The translations under genes and the position numbers were made by a program. Positions 9,798-18,736 of a stretch of DNA of 64,000 nucleotides are shown piece after piece. The DNA comes from Arcicella aquatica (lineage in GTDB: Bacteria; Bacteroidota; Bacteroidia; Cytophagales; Spirosomataceae). How positions within the stretch are numbered: the first letter of the stretch is position 1; every line of letters starts with the position of its first letter. The stretch covers positions 99,590 through 163,589 of the forward strand of contig NZ_JAYFUL010000010.1 in NCBI RefSeq assembly GCF_034928825.1, read 5' to 3'. Under the pieces are notes generated by a model. That model had not been told where the DNA came from and ran no database searches. It saw nothing but the letters and a program-made list of their open reading frames with translations.

Positions 9798-10928
9798 TTA
9801 GTTTTTTGCAACTTCTTTATCAGTATTTTCAGGCGCGATTATGGTACCTTCTTGCAAATTTTCGAAACCTTTGAATACGATTCTATTCCCATCTTTTATA
9901 CCATCTTTCACCAAATAATTGGTGCCACTTTTTCCAGCAATAGTGATGGGCTGTTTGGTTACTTTATTGCTTTTATCAACCGTAAAAACAAATATTTTAT
10001 CCTGAATTTCGATGGTAGCCTCTTGTGGAATCAACAAGGCATTTTCATGCTGAACACTTAAATTTACTTTGCCTGTATTACCCGAACGAAGTAATCCTTT
10101 AGCATTTGGGAAGGTAGCACGCAAGGTAATAGCTCCAGTGTTTTTATCAAATTGTCCGTCTACCATATCGATTTTTCCTTTTTCTGAATACAGGGAATTG
10201 TCTGGCAATATCAACGAAACTGGTGGGAGGTTTTTGATTTTATCACTGATTGAAAAACCCTCATATTGTGATTTAAAGGCAATAAAATCACTTTCACCCA
10301 ATGAGAAATACACGTGAACTTCATGAACATCAGAAAGTTGGGTCAGGGCTTCAATATCAGCAGATGATACTAAACTACCTTGTTTTTTAGGAAGCCTTCC
10401 GATAAAACCACTTACTGGAGCTTTAATCAATGTATAACCTAAATTGATTTCAGCAGTATTAACCATTGCTTTGGCTTGAGCAATATTCGCTAAGGCTGTT
10501 TTATAATTAGCCTGTGCCGTTTTTAATTGATATTCAGAAACAACTTTGTTTTGTACCAATGGAGTTAATTTATCTACTTCCAGTTGAGCATTGTTTGCGG
10601 CCGACTCGGCGGCATGAAGACTAGCAATTGCACTATTTAGTTGGGCACGGAAAGGTAAATCATTGATTTTGAAAAGTGATTGACCTTTGCTTACGTATAC
10701 GCCTTCATCGACAAATACTTTTTCTAAATTTCCACTTATTTGTGGACGAATCTCAACATTTACTGCTCCTTGAATGGAAGCTGGATATTCAGAACTGGTT
10801 AGTGCTGAGGTACTGTTAATGTTGATAACAGGTAATGAAGGAGCGGTAACGGTCTGGGCTATAGGTTTCTTTTCTGAACAAGCAGATAATGTATAAAGGA
10901 TTAATACACTTAAGAATATATTCTTCAT
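9798..10928 (-). CDS. RND efflux periplasmic adaptor subunit (membrane fusion protein)
   Basis: This 376-residue adaptor links the RND pump to the outer-membrane factor. It begins with a lipoprotein signal ending in LSAC (Cys17). It then shows the split lipoyl/barrel-sandwich (PASIQGAVNVEIRPQISGNLEKV and later YTLIKAPVSGFIGRL) around an alpha-helical hairpin rich in Ala, Gln and Asn, then beta-barrel and membrane-proximal domains. It is the first gene of the efflux operon and is 24 bp from the pump gene. Its 435-bp upstream region holds three repressor-type operators. Confidence 0.95.
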   Translation of the reverse strand: MKNIFLSVLILYTLSACSEKKPIAQTVTAPSLPVININSTSALTSSEYPASIQGAVNVEIRPQISGNLEKVFVDEGVYVSKGQSLFKINDLPFRAQLNSAIASLHAAESAANNAQLEVDKLTPLVQNKVVSEYQLKTAQANYKTALANIAQAKAMVNTAEINLGYTLIKAPVSGFIGRLPKKQGSLVSSADIEALTQLSDVHEVHVYFSLGESDFIAFKSQYEGFSISDKIKNLPPVSLILPDNSLYSEKGKIDMVDGQFDKNTGAITLRATFPNAKGLLRSGNTGKVNLSVQHENALLIPQEATIEIQDKIFVFTVDKSNKVTKQPITIAGKSGTNYLVKDGIKDGNRIVFKGFENLQEGTIIAPENTDKEVAKN

Positions 10929-11097
10929 GACTAATTTGATTTGTTAAAACTTGATTGACTTAATGGAATGTTTAAAACTATGTTATAATTGATTGTTTGC
11001 AGTGCATTTGCCTTGAAATACATTACTGCTGTGTTTAGGGAGTTTATTCATAAGGATTATTTAGTTTAAAATTTGTGGGTATTTAATATTGATTAAC

Positions 11098-11116
11098 TAT
11101 TTAACACTGTTAAGTA
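11098..11116. promoter_or_regulatory. TetR-type operator O1
   Basis: The site reads TATTTAAC-ACT-GTTAAGTA, an 8-3-8 inverted repeat with one mismatch. It lies 170 bp upstream of the adaptor start and matches the other three operators of this region. Confidence 0.7.
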
Positions 11117-11190
11117 ATTATTCAAAAAACTTTAGTAGTTAAAAGAACTACAAATAGTGTTTACTTGATACTTAATTATAGTGAGTAAAT

Positions 11191-11209
11191 TGTTTAACAG
11201 CGTTAGATT
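11191..11209. promoter_or_regulatory. TetR-type operator O2
   Basis: The site reads TGTTTAAC-AGC-GTTAGATT, with the same TTAACnnnGTTA core. Its centre is 93 bp from O1. Confidence 0.68.
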
Positions 11210-11284
11210 ATAATGCAAAAAAATATTGCTCCTTATTATGTAAAATCAATATTGAATATTTTTAGTTCATTAATGAAGATAAAT

Positions 11285-11303
11285 TATTTAACGGCGTTAA
11301 ATA
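11285..11303. promoter_or_regulatory. TetR-type operator O3 (perfect palindrome)
   Basis: The site reads TATTTAAC-GGC-GTTAAATA. The dyad is perfect and extends to 9-3-9 (11284-11304). Its centre is 94 bp from O2, so O1 to O3 are evenly spaced at about nine helical turns. It lies between the repressor stop and the adaptor gene. Confidence 0.75.
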
Positions 11304-11363
11304 AAAATACTCTTTTATTGAGATCTTTTATGCTATATTCTTTCCTAAAATTTCTATAAGAAA

Positions 11364-11957
11364 TTAATTTAAAGATCTTGTGATACCCGTAATTGCGTCT
11401 TTCAATATCTGAAGATTAATGTCATTTGGCAAACCATTACCTACTAGATTAATTGAAATTAATCCATGAACTACTGAGTAATAAGTATAATATTTCTGAC
11501 AAATAATATCCTCACTTGGATTTTTATCGCCCATCACTTCAATAATTGTTTCGGTAAATAGGTCATAAGGAGTTTGTACTTCTGGAAAAGCTACCATGTG
11601 GCAAGTTGTCATTTCAACGCCAAACATTAGCTGATACATTTCTTTATTTTCAAAAGCAAACTTCCAGTAAGCCAACCACATAGCCTCTAATTGTTCAGCT
11701 GGATTACCTTTACTTTTCTTTGCTTGAATCAAATCTTTATTCAATACTAAGTAACCTTTCTTTGTTAATTCTTGAAGTATTGCTTCTTTATTAGCAAAGT
11801 ATTCATAAATAATGGGTGCGGTATATTCAATAGCATCGGCAATTTTTCGTAAACTTAGCCCCTGCCATCCTTCTTCCTTCACTATCTTGCATGCTGCTTC
11901 TAATATATTATTTCGGGTCTCTTCCTTCAACCTTAATATTCTGTCCTTACTTGCCAT
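11364..11957 (-). CDS. TetR/AcrR-family transcriptional repressor of the efflux operon
   Basis: This 197-residue regulator has an N-terminal TetR helix-turn-helix (GLSLRKIADAIEYTAPIIYEYFANKEAILQ, about residues 34-63) and a C-terminal ligand-binding domain of the TetR_C_33/WHG type in appearance. It is followed on the same strand by the adaptor, pump and outer-membrane factor genes. One operator lies just ahead of its own start and three more lie ahead of the adaptor. This points to autoregulation plus repression of the pump, relieved when the pumped compound binds. The ligand is unknown. Confidence 0.93.
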   Translation of the reverse strand: MASKDRILRLKEETRNNILEAACKIVKEEGWQGLSLRKIADAIEYTAPIIYEYFANKEAILQELTKKGYLVLNKDLIQAKKSKGNPAEQLEAMWLAYWKFAFENKEMYQLMFGVEMTTCHMVAFPEVQTPYDLFTETIIEVMGDKNPSEDIICQKYYTYYSVVHGLISINLVGNGLPNDINLQILKDAITGITRSLN

Positions 11958-11973
11958 TTTAATTAAAATAAAC

Positions 11974-11992
11974 TATTTAACACTGTTAGATA
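11974..11992. promoter_or_regulatory. TetR-type operator O4 (autoregulation)
   Basis: The site reads TATTTAAC-ACT-GTTAGATA and lies 17 bp upstream of the repressor start codon. It shares the TATTTAACnnnGTTARATA consensus with O1-O3, which links the repressor to both promoters. Confidence 0.75.
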
Positions 11993-12241
11993 ATATTAAA
12001 CTACAATATGTTTAGAGCAATAAATAAAATCAGATTTTATACAGTATGATTTATAAACTAACAAAATCTGGAAAAAGTTTATAAAGATAGCAAAATAACC
12101 AAACTTAGGGGAGAACTAAATATTTGTTACCTACAATTACCACCACAGAAGTCTCAATACTTTTCTAAATTGCTCTTGATTACGATACAGTAAATAATAC
12201 CTACCTCATCCTTTTATCAAATGAATGATTAATTATCCAAT

Positions 12242-14659
12242 ATGCTATATTTTACAAAAACTCAGAAACATCTCTTCTTTCTAATACTCCTTACTTTATT
12301 ACCTTTTTTAGGAATAGCACAAGGTATTATTAAAGGGCAAGTAAAAGATGCCCAAACGGCTACTCCATTAAGTTTTTCAACAATAAGAATTTATAATGAT
12401 GCTGACCAAAAGTTAGTTGGGGGCAATATTGCTAGTGATGCTGGCGATTTTTCGATTGCCAATCCTTATGGTACATACTATGCCTTGGTAGAATTTATTG
12501 GATATAAAGCATTTAAGTCGCCCGTTTTTACCATATCTAAAGACAAGAAAACGATAGATTTAGGCTTAATACAGTTGACTTCGTCAAGCAGTACTTTAGA
12601 TGAAGTAGTAGTACAAGCTGAAAAAAGTACGATGGAATTGGCTTTGGATAAAAAGATATTTAATGTAGGCAAAGATTTATCTAATGCTGGTGGTTCGGCT
12701 TCTGATATTCTCAGTAATATTCCTTCTATTTCTGTTGATGCCGAAGGTGGAGTAAAACTGCGTGGAAGTGATAACGTCAGGATTTTAATTGATGGCAAAC
12801 CGTCGGGTTTAGTAAGTTTTAAAGGAGGGGCTGGCTTACAGCAATTGCAAGGAAGTTTAATAGAAAGAGTAGAAATTATTACGAACCCTTCGGCACGTTA
12901 TGAAGCAGAAGGTATGTCGGGCATTATTAATATTATTCTGAAAAAAGAACAAAAACAAGGCTTCAATGGTTCTTTTGAATTAATATCGGGAACACCAGCC
13001 AACTATGGAGTTTCAGCCAATGTGAATTACCGTCATAGAAAGGTGAATTTCTTTATCAATTATGGTATTTCGTATCGTGATTTAAGAGGGAATGGGAAAT
13101 TATTTCAAAACGTTTTTTCTAATGATACTACTTTCACGCTCAATCAAACCAACAGCGGAAGTGTAAAAGGATTGAACAATAACATAAAAGGAGGATTAGA
13201 TTTTTTCTTGACTGATAAAGATATTTTTACGGCTTCGTATTTATTCAGAAGGAGTGATGTGAGACGTATCACAGATTTCCGTTATGATGATTCAAACAAT
13301 AGAACGGAAACGTTACATACCATTACTTATCGTCAACAAGACGAAACCGAAACAGAACCTAATTCAGAATACTCGATAACCTATAAGAAGAATTTTGACA
13401 AAAAAGGACAAGAATTAGTCGCCGATGTCCGCTATTTGGATTATTGGGAGCGTTCTGACCAAACATTTACACAAAATGGTTTTTGGGTAGATGGCAAACC
13501 GAATCCAGCGAATACCAAACTACAAAAAGCACTTAATGATGAGGCAGAAAAACAAATATTATTACAAGTAGACTATATTCAACCGATTAGTAAGGAGGGC
13601 AAAATTGAGACTGGTTTAAGAACAAGTTTCAGAGATATGACCAACGATTATAGCGTTACGCAACAAGATGCATCTGGCAGTTTTGTGCCACTTGTAGGGT
13701 TAACTAATAATTTTGTTTATAACGAAAATATCTCGGCAGTTTATGGAATTATTGGTAATAAAAGTAAGATGTTTTCATATCAGGTAGGGCTACGTGCGGA
13801 GCTCACAAACGTAACTACTACCTTGAAACAAACCAATGAGGTAAACCCACGAAAATATGCTAATTTGTTTCCAAGCACACATTTTACCTTGAATCTCCCC
13901 AATGAAAATGCCTTACAAATTTCGTATTCAAGAAGAGTTCGCCGACCAACGTATAATGATTTAAGTCCTTTCGTTACTTTCTCTGACCAAAGAAATTATT
14001 TTAGTGGAAACCCTAATTTGAACCCTGAGTTTACCAATGCCTTTGAATTAGGTCATGTAAAATATTTTGAAAAGGGCTCACTCTCGTCATCAGTTTATTA
14101 TCGCCAAACTAATGGTAAAATAGAATCCATTCGCTCGGTAAATAGTGCGGGTATTTCTACGACGTTACCCTTGAATTTAGTCGGACAAAACTCATTTGGT
14201 GCTGAGTTTGCTACGACATATTCTCCTAAAAAATGGTGGAAATTAGATTTGAGTTGGAGTTTTTTTAGAGCTGTTACTGATGGTTCAAATGTTTCAGCTA
14301 ACTATAAGAGTGACACCTACAGTTGGTTTGCCCGACAAACTTCTAAATTTAATTTACCTCATGGGATAGATTTACAAGTACGGGCGAATTATGAAGCACC
14401 ACAGCAATTACCGCAGGGTAGGAGGGGCTACCTGTTTTATACCGACTTGGCTGTGAATAAAGATGTACTAAAAGGTAAAGGAACATTAACCTTGAATATT
14501 CTGGACGTTTTCAATAGTCGACGAATTAGGACAGTTATTGAAGGCGTTAATTTCTATTCAAACAGAGATTTTTTACCAAGACAAAGACAAATCAATTTGA
14601 CTTTGAGTTATCGACTAAACCAAGCTAAATCAGCTTCAAAACCAAAAGTTGAAGAATGA
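12242..14659 (+). CDS. TonB-dependent receptor, outer membrane beta-barrel (OMP_b-brl_3 type)
   Basis: The 805-residue protein has a signal peptide (about residues 1-27), a carboxypeptidase-regulatory-like domain (GIIKGQVKDAQTATPLSFST, about 28-115), a plug (EVVVQAEKSTMELALDKKIF, then IRILIDGKPSG-type loops and NPSARYEAEGMSGIINI) and a 22-strand type barrel. This is the family of small TonB receptors found in many copies in Bacteroidota, distinct from SusC. It stands alone, with no SusD partner and no adjacent substrate genes. Its ligand could be a siderophore, peptide or vitamin complex and cannot be predicted. Confidence 0.93.
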   Translation: MLYFTKTQKHLFFLILLTLLPFLGIAQGIIKGQVKDAQTATPLSFSTIRIYNDADQKLVGGNIASDAGDFSIANPYGTYYALVEFIGYKAFKSPVFTISKDKKTIDLGLIQLTSSSSTLDEVVVQAEKSTMELALDKKIFNVGKDLSNAGGSASDILSNIPSISVDAEGGVKLRGSDNVRILIDGKPSGLVSFKGGAGLQQLQGSLIERVEIITNPSARYEAEGMSGIINIILKKEQKQGFNGSFELISGTPANYGVSANVNYRHRKVNFFINYGISYRDLRGNGKLFQNVFSNDTTFTLNQTNSGSVKGLNNNIKGGLDFFLTDKDIFTASYLFRRSDVRRITDFRYDDSNNRTETLHTITYRQQDETETEPNSEYSITYKKNFDKKGQELVADVRYLDYWERSDQTFTQNGFWVDGKPNPANTKLQKALNDEAEKQILLQVDYIQPISKEGKIETGLRTSFRDMTNDYSVTQQDASGSFVPLVGLTNNFVYNENISAVYGIIGNKSKMFSYQVGLRAELTNVTTTLKQTNEVNPRKYANLFPSTHFTLNLPNENALQISYSRRVRRPTYNDLSPFVTFSDQRNYFSGNPNLNPEFTNAFELGHVKYFEKGSLSSSVYYRQTNGKIESIRSVNSAGISTTLPLNLVGQNSFGAEFATTYSPKKWWKLDLSWSFFRAVTDGSNVSANYKSDTYSWFARQTSKFNLPHGIDLQVRANYEAPQQLPQGRRGYLFYTDLAVNKDVLKGKGTLTLNILDVFNSRRIRTVIEGVNFYSNRDFLPRQRQINLTLSYRLNQAKSASKPKVEE

Positions 14660-14692
14660 TTTAGTGGAGTGTTGAGTTAGTAGTTCTAGATT

Positions 14693-14791
14693 TTTTTATC
14701 CGCAGATTTTGCAGATTAAAACCGCAGATTTACACGATATTAATCTCTGCGTAAATCAGCGAAAAAATCTCCATAAATCTGCGGGTAAAAA
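14693..14791. repeat. nested inverted repeat of the CGCAGATT type
   Basis: Seventeen-base ends (14693-14709 and 14775-14791) form an inverted repeat with one mismatch. Inside are further copies of CGCAGATT and its complement (14711-14719, 14723-14731, 14751-14758). The element lies after the TonB receptor gene and could fold into a branched RNA and act as its terminator. Confidence 0.6.
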
Positions 14792-14873
14792 TTTTAGAAG
14801 AACACATTTACATACTTGTCTATTCCATTAGAAAATAGTTATGATTCCTCTCTATATCAGACAATGACAATTT

Positions 14874-14915
14874 ATCACTCCTCATTCAAAACTCAAAACT
14901 CCTCACTCAAAAAAC
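14874..14915. repeat. 7-bp-period extragenic repeat (NNNACTC units)
   Basis: Successive heptamers read ATCACTC, CTCATTC, AAAACTC, AAAACTC, CTCACTC and AAAAAAC. It lies 33 bp upstream of the ABC-F start, next to its -7 box, and has the same design as the elements near 46.1 and 60.1 kb. Confidence 0.55.
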
Positions 14916-14931
14916 TTTCCTTATCTTTGTA

Positions 14932-14939
14932 TTTCATAA
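14932..14939 (+). promoter_or_regulatory. Bacteroidota -7 promoter box for the ABC-F gene
   Basis: TATCTTTG matches TANNTTTG and lies 9 bp before the ATG, so the leader would be very short. No clear -33 TTG was seen at the usual distance. Confidence 0.5.
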
Positions 14940-14948
14940 TAAAATAAA

Positions 14949-16589
14949 ATGATTTCAATAGATAACGTAGCGGTAGAGTTCGGTGGAAGAGCTCTTTTTA
15001 GTGATGTCACTTTCAACATCAACGATAAAGATAAAGTAGCCCTGATGGGGAAAAATGGAGCAGGAAAATCTACCCTCCTAAAAATCATAGCTGGTGTTGA
15101 TAAGCCAACCAAAGGAAAAATATCTGCTCCTAATGATGCAGTAATTGCTTATTTACCTCAGCACTTGCTTACAGAAGATAAAAACACTGTTTTTGAAGAA
15201 ACATCAAAAGCGTTCTCTACAGTGTTGAATATGAAAGCTGAGATAGATGAATTAAATACTCAACTAGAAACACGTACTGATTATGAGTCAGATGAGTATA
15301 TGCACATCATCGAAAAGGTATCTGAATTAAGTGAAAAATATTATTCTATTGAAGAAATCAATTTTGATGCAGAAGTAGAAAAAACTTTGTTGGGTTTAGG
15401 GTTTTTACGTTCAGATTTTACGCGTCAAACTAGCGAATTTAGTGGGGGATGGCGTATGAGAATCGAATTGGCAAAAATTTTATTACAAAATCCAGACTTG
15501 ATATTACTTGATGAGCCAACCAACCACATGGACATAGAGTCGATTCAATGGTTGGAGGACTTCTTGATTAATAATGCCAAGGCAGTAATTGTAATTTCGC
15601 ACGATAGAGCTTTTGTCGATAATATTACCAACCGTACCATTGAGTTGACAATGGGACGTATTTATGACTACAAAGTAAATTATTCTCAGTATTTACAACT
15701 CCGAAAAGAGCGTCAGGAACAGCAACAAAAGCAATTCAATGACCAGCAAAAAATGATTGCTGAAACCCAAGAGTTTATCGACCGCTTCAAAGGAACGTAT
15801 TCGAAAACTTTACAGGTACAATCAAGGGTAAAAATGTTGGAGAAAATAGAGATTGTAGAAGTAGACGAAATAGACACTTCCGCACTGAATCTTAAATTTC
15901 CGCCTGCACCACGTTCTGGGAATTATCCTGTAATTGTTGATAATGTAAGTAAAAGCTATGACGACCATCTGGTATTCAAAGATGCTTCATTGACCATTGA
16001 AAGAGGGGAGAAAATAGCTTTTGTAGGAAAGAATGGAGAAGGTAAATCAACGATGGTAAAAGCCATTATGGGCGAAATACCTTTTGAAGGTGACTTAAAA
16101 TTGGGACATAATTCAATGATTGGCTATTTCGCACAAAATCAAGCCTCATTATTGGATGAAGATTTAACTGTTTTTCAGACCATTGATAATATTGCGGTAG
16201 GTGAAGTACGTACCAAAATCAAAGATATTCTCGGAGCCTTTATGTTTGGTGGCGACAGTGTCAATAAAAAAGTAAGGGTATTGTCTGGAGGAGAAAAAAC
16301 ACGTTTGGCAATGGTGAAATTATTGTTAGAACCTGTGAATTTGTTGATTCTGGATGAACCTACAAACCATTTGGATTTAAAAACGAAAGATATTCTAAAA
16401 GATGCTTTAAAGAGTTTTGAAGGCACGATTATCTTGATTTCTCATGATAGGGATTTCTTAGATGGACTTGCCACTAAAGTATTTGAGTTTGGAAACAAAA
16501 GAGTAAAAGAACATTTTGAAGATATTACAGGCTTTCTTCGAAATAAAAAATTAGAAAACCTTAGAGAGATTGAGCGTAAAGAGAAGTAA
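14949..16589 (+). CDS. ABC-F family ATP-binding protein (ribosome-associated translation factor)
   Basis: The 546-residue protein has two ABC ATPase domains and no membrane segments, so it is a soluble ABC-F protein acting at the ribosomal E site rather than a transporter. Domain 1 has Walker A GKNGAGKST (about residues 35-43), signature FSGGWRMR and Walker B LILLDEPTNHMD. Domain 2 has GKNGEGKST, LSGGEKTR and LLILDEPTNHLD. The linker between them (about 245-310) is a charged helical hairpin. Overall it resembles the YbiT/YkpA type rather than a drug-specific resistance ABC-F. It is a single-gene unit ended by a strong hairpin. Confidence 0.93.
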   Translation: MISIDNVAVEFGGRALFSDVTFNINDKDKVALMGKNGAGKSTLLKIIAGVDKPTKGKISAPNDAVIAYLPQHLLTEDKNTVFEETSKAFSTVLNMKAEIDELNTQLETRTDYESDEYMHIIEKVSELSEKYYSIEEINFDAEVEKTLLGLGFLRSDFTRQTSEFSGGWRMRIELAKILLQNPDLILLDEPTNHMDIESIQWLEDFLINNAKAVIVISHDRAFVDNITNRTIELTMGRIYDYKVNYSQYLQLRKERQEQQQKQFNDQQKMIAETQEFIDRFKGTYSKTLQVQSRVKMLEKIEIVEVDEIDTSALNLKFPPAPRSGNYPVIVDNVSKSYDDHLVFKDASLTIERGEKIAFVGKNGEGKSTMVKAIMGEIPFEGDLKLGHNSMIGYFAQNQASLLDEDLTVFQTIDNIAVGEVRTKIKDILGAFMFGGDSVNKKVRVLSGGEKTRLAMVKLLLEPVNLLILDEPTNHLDLKTKDILKDALKSFEGTIILISHDRDFLDGLATKVFEFGNKRVKEHFEDITGFLRNKKLENLREIERKEK

Positions 16590-16596
16590 GATAATA

Positions 16597-16645
16597 GATA
16601 TACAAAAAGGGCTTGATTTTTAAAATCAAGCCCTTTTTGTATATC
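16597..16645. terminator. bidirectional hairpin terminator
   Basis: Twenty-four complementary bases on each side (16597-16620 and 16622-16645) meet around a single T, with AAAAAGGGC/GCCCTTTTT in the stem. It lies between the convergent ABC-F and TerC genes and reaches to within a base of the TerC stop codon. Confidence 0.88.
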
Positions 16646-16646
16646 A

Positions 16647-17333
16647 TTACTTTGCATTTTTTCTAATCTGTATCACATTCACCAAGAATGAAAACGCCAT
16701 GGAGAAATATATATATTGTTTAGGAATATGAAAGTTTAAACCTTCTGCAATCAATGTAATACCAATCATCATCAAGAAGCAAAGGGCTAATATTTTTAAA
16801 GATGGATGTTTACTAATAAAGGTACTAATCGTTCCTGCGACCATCATCATAATTGAAATAGAGACTATTACAGCTACATACATCACCCATAGTTCATCAA
16901 CCAAACCTACGGCTGTGATGATACTGTCGATAGAAAATACTAAATCTAGGATAATGATTTGCCCGATGATTTTTGAAAAAGAAGTATAAACAAAGGGTTT
17001 GTCTTCGTGTTCATCTTCTGTTTTTTCAAAGATTTCTTTGTTACTCTTGTACAACAGAAATAAGCCTCCTATAATCAGGATTAAATCTTTTCCAGAAAAA
17101 TCAATCCCAGAAAAGACAAAAAGCGTTTTGTCGAGTTTCATAATCCAGCTAATCCCCGCAAGCAGAATTAAACGGGTAATTAATGCCAAACTTAGACCAA
17201 CTAAACGAGCTTTTTTACGTTTATCAACGGGAAGTTTGTCGGATAAAATAGAAATAAAGATGATATTGTCGATACCTAAGACAATTTCAAGAACGATAAG
17301 CGTAATGAGTGATATGAGGATTTCTGTAGTCAT
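16647..17333 (-). CDS. TerC-family integral membrane protein
   Basis: This 228-residue protein has about seven membrane helices. It carries the two TerC hallmark segments LEIVLGIDNIIFISIL and LVFSIDSIITAVGL, whose acidic residues sit within helices and are thought to take part in metal transport. Family members (TerC, Alx, MeeY) are linked to manganese export, tellurite tolerance and metal loading of exported proteins. The ATG at 17333 is preferred because it begins the first family helix (MTTEILISL). The open frame upstream of it has no family match. No Ter operon partners are near, so a metal-homeostasis role is more likely than tellurite resistance. Confidence 0.9.
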   Translation of the reverse strand: MTTEILISLITLIVLEIVLGIDNIIFISILSDKLPVDKRKKARLVGLSLALITRLILLAGISWIMKLDKTLFVFSGIDFSGKDLILIIGGLFLLYKSNKEIFEKTEDEHEDKPFVYTSFSKIIGQIIILDLVFSIDSIITAVGLVDELWVMYVAVIVSISIMMMVAGTISTFISKHPSLKILALCFLMMIGITLIAEGLNFHIPKQYIYFSMAFSFLVNVIQIRKNAK

Positions 17334-17535
17334 TTTTGATAAATACTTAATTGAGTTATTCCATTGTAACAGGCAATATATCAAAAATATTGTAGAGATA
17401 ATCACTTTTAACTACTTCTTAATGGCTATTTACTATCATTTTTTATTTAATAGATGTCTTAATTGAGTCAAGTGAAAAAAAATAAATGTAGAACTATTTT
17501 TATATGTCCATTTTTCATTAGGTCATTTGTAAAAA

Positions 17536-18681
17536 CTATATCTTCAAAAAAACTTTATTCTTGAAGAAAATATACAGCAATATAATTTGGGTAATGGTAA
17601 TAGAACAAGCAGTAAAGACAGGTTGCCAAATCTCTGGCGTATAAGAAATCAGGCCACCGAATAAAAAATTAGCAGTATATCCAAAATTAATAATGCCTTC
17701 AGATGCCATATAAATCAAAATAGAATTAGAGCCAATCCAAACGAAAGGCAACGCCCATTTTTGTAATTTCCAAAGGTCAATTATCAAATAAAACAACGTA
17801 AAAAGCAAGATTGAACATCCTCCAACGAAACACACAAATGAACTTGACCAAAGGCGTTTGTTAATAGGAAAAGAATAATCCCATAATAAGCCTATGCCTA
17901 TTAATATAAATGCACCTGTCACCATCACTAATACCTTTTGATAATTTGAAAAAGTATTTTTGGCTTTTAGAAAGGTAGCTGTAAATACTCCTAACATAGC
18001 CGTTCCGATGGCAGGAATGGTTGACAAAATTCCCTCTGGGTCATGTACTTTGCTATGTAATCGTCCGGGTAATAAAATTCTATCAATATACGATTCCAAC
18101 GAGCCTTCTTTAGTTAATACCCCTGCACCAAAACCTGGGACTGGCACATATTTCATGATTAACCAATAACTTACTAGAATAAATACAAACCAATAAATTT
18201 GCTTCAATGTGTTGTTATTCAGGTAGATAATTCCTGCAAAAAACCAAGCCAAGCCGATTCTGCCTAATACACTGGCAATGCGTGTCTGTTCGTAACCATT
18301 CCACTTAAAAAGTCCGTTTACTACAATGCCTAAAAATATCAATATTACCGTTCGTTTCACCATTGCAACGTATAGTGACCTTTTTACTACATTCGGTAAT
18401 TCATAGGCAGACTCAACAGAAGCTTCACTTACTTTCTTCTGCATCGAAAAGGGCATAGACGCCCCAGCAATGAAAAGAAAAAGCGGGAAAATCATATCGT
18501 AAAACGTAATCCCATTCCAAGCAGTATGATGTAACTGTTCAGACATCCATTCAAACAGTGGAATATGCGTTGTTTCTGCTAAAGCGTGAATAATGTGTTC
18601 GCCACTCATTATCCAAAACATATCGAATCCCCTGAGTGCATCTAGGGAAACGAGTCTTATACTTTTTGGATTGTTATTCAT
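17536..18681 (-). CDS. HGSNAT-like membrane acyltransferase (DUF5009 family)
   Basis: The 381-residue polytopic protein has about ten to eleven helices and begins with the family motif SLDALRGFDMFWIMSGEH, followed by FLFIAGASMPFS. These are the marks of the bacterial relatives of heparan-alpha-glucosaminide N-acetyltransferase, the lysosomal enzyme that passes an acetyl group across a membrane onto a terminal glucosamine. It follows the GH89 gene by 55 bp on the same strand, and GH89 is the enzyme acting after HGSNAT in heparan sulfate breakdown. The inferred role is acetylation of glucosamine ends in the periplasm using cytoplasmic acetyl-CoA. The exact acceptor is not proven. Confidence 0.86.
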   Translation of the reverse strand: MNNNPKSIRLVSLDALRGFDMFWIMSGEHIIHALAETTHIPLFEWMSEQLHHTAWNGITFYDMIFPLFLFIAGASMPFSMQKKVSEASVESAYELPNVVKRSLYVAMVKRTVILIFLGIVVNGLFKWNGYEQTRIASVLGRIGLAWFFAGIIYLNNNTLKQIYWFVFILVSYWLIMKYVPVPGFGAGVLTKEGSLESYIDRILLPGRLHSKVHDPEGILSTIPAIGTAMLGVFTATFLKAKNTFSNYQKVLVMVTGAFILIGIGLLWDYSFPINKRLWSSSFVCFVGGCSILLFTLFYLIIDLWKLQKWALPFVWIGSNSILIYMASEGIINFGYTANFLFGGLISYTPEIWQPVFTACSITITQIILLYIFFKNKVFLKI

Positions 18682-18736
18682 AGTTTTGGTAGTTTGTTGT
18701 TGAATGCTTAGGTAAGTCGTAGAATGTATGACTACC

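Noticed and set aside
14874..14915. CRISPR-like array
   Set aside because: The units are 7 bases with no spacers, and no cas genes are in the window.
14949..16589. Antibiotic-resistance ABC-F protein
   Set aside because: Domain motifs and linker fit the housekeeping YbiT/YkpA type, and nothing nearby points to drug resistance.
16647..17333. Tellurite-resistance function for the TerC protein
   Set aside because: No terZABDEF genes are present, and most TerC relatives act in metal homeostasis.
16999..17466. Plus-strand 155-residue frame opposite the TerC gene
   Set aside because: It is antisense to a clear membrane protein, has no family features, and is explained by codon bias of the real gene.
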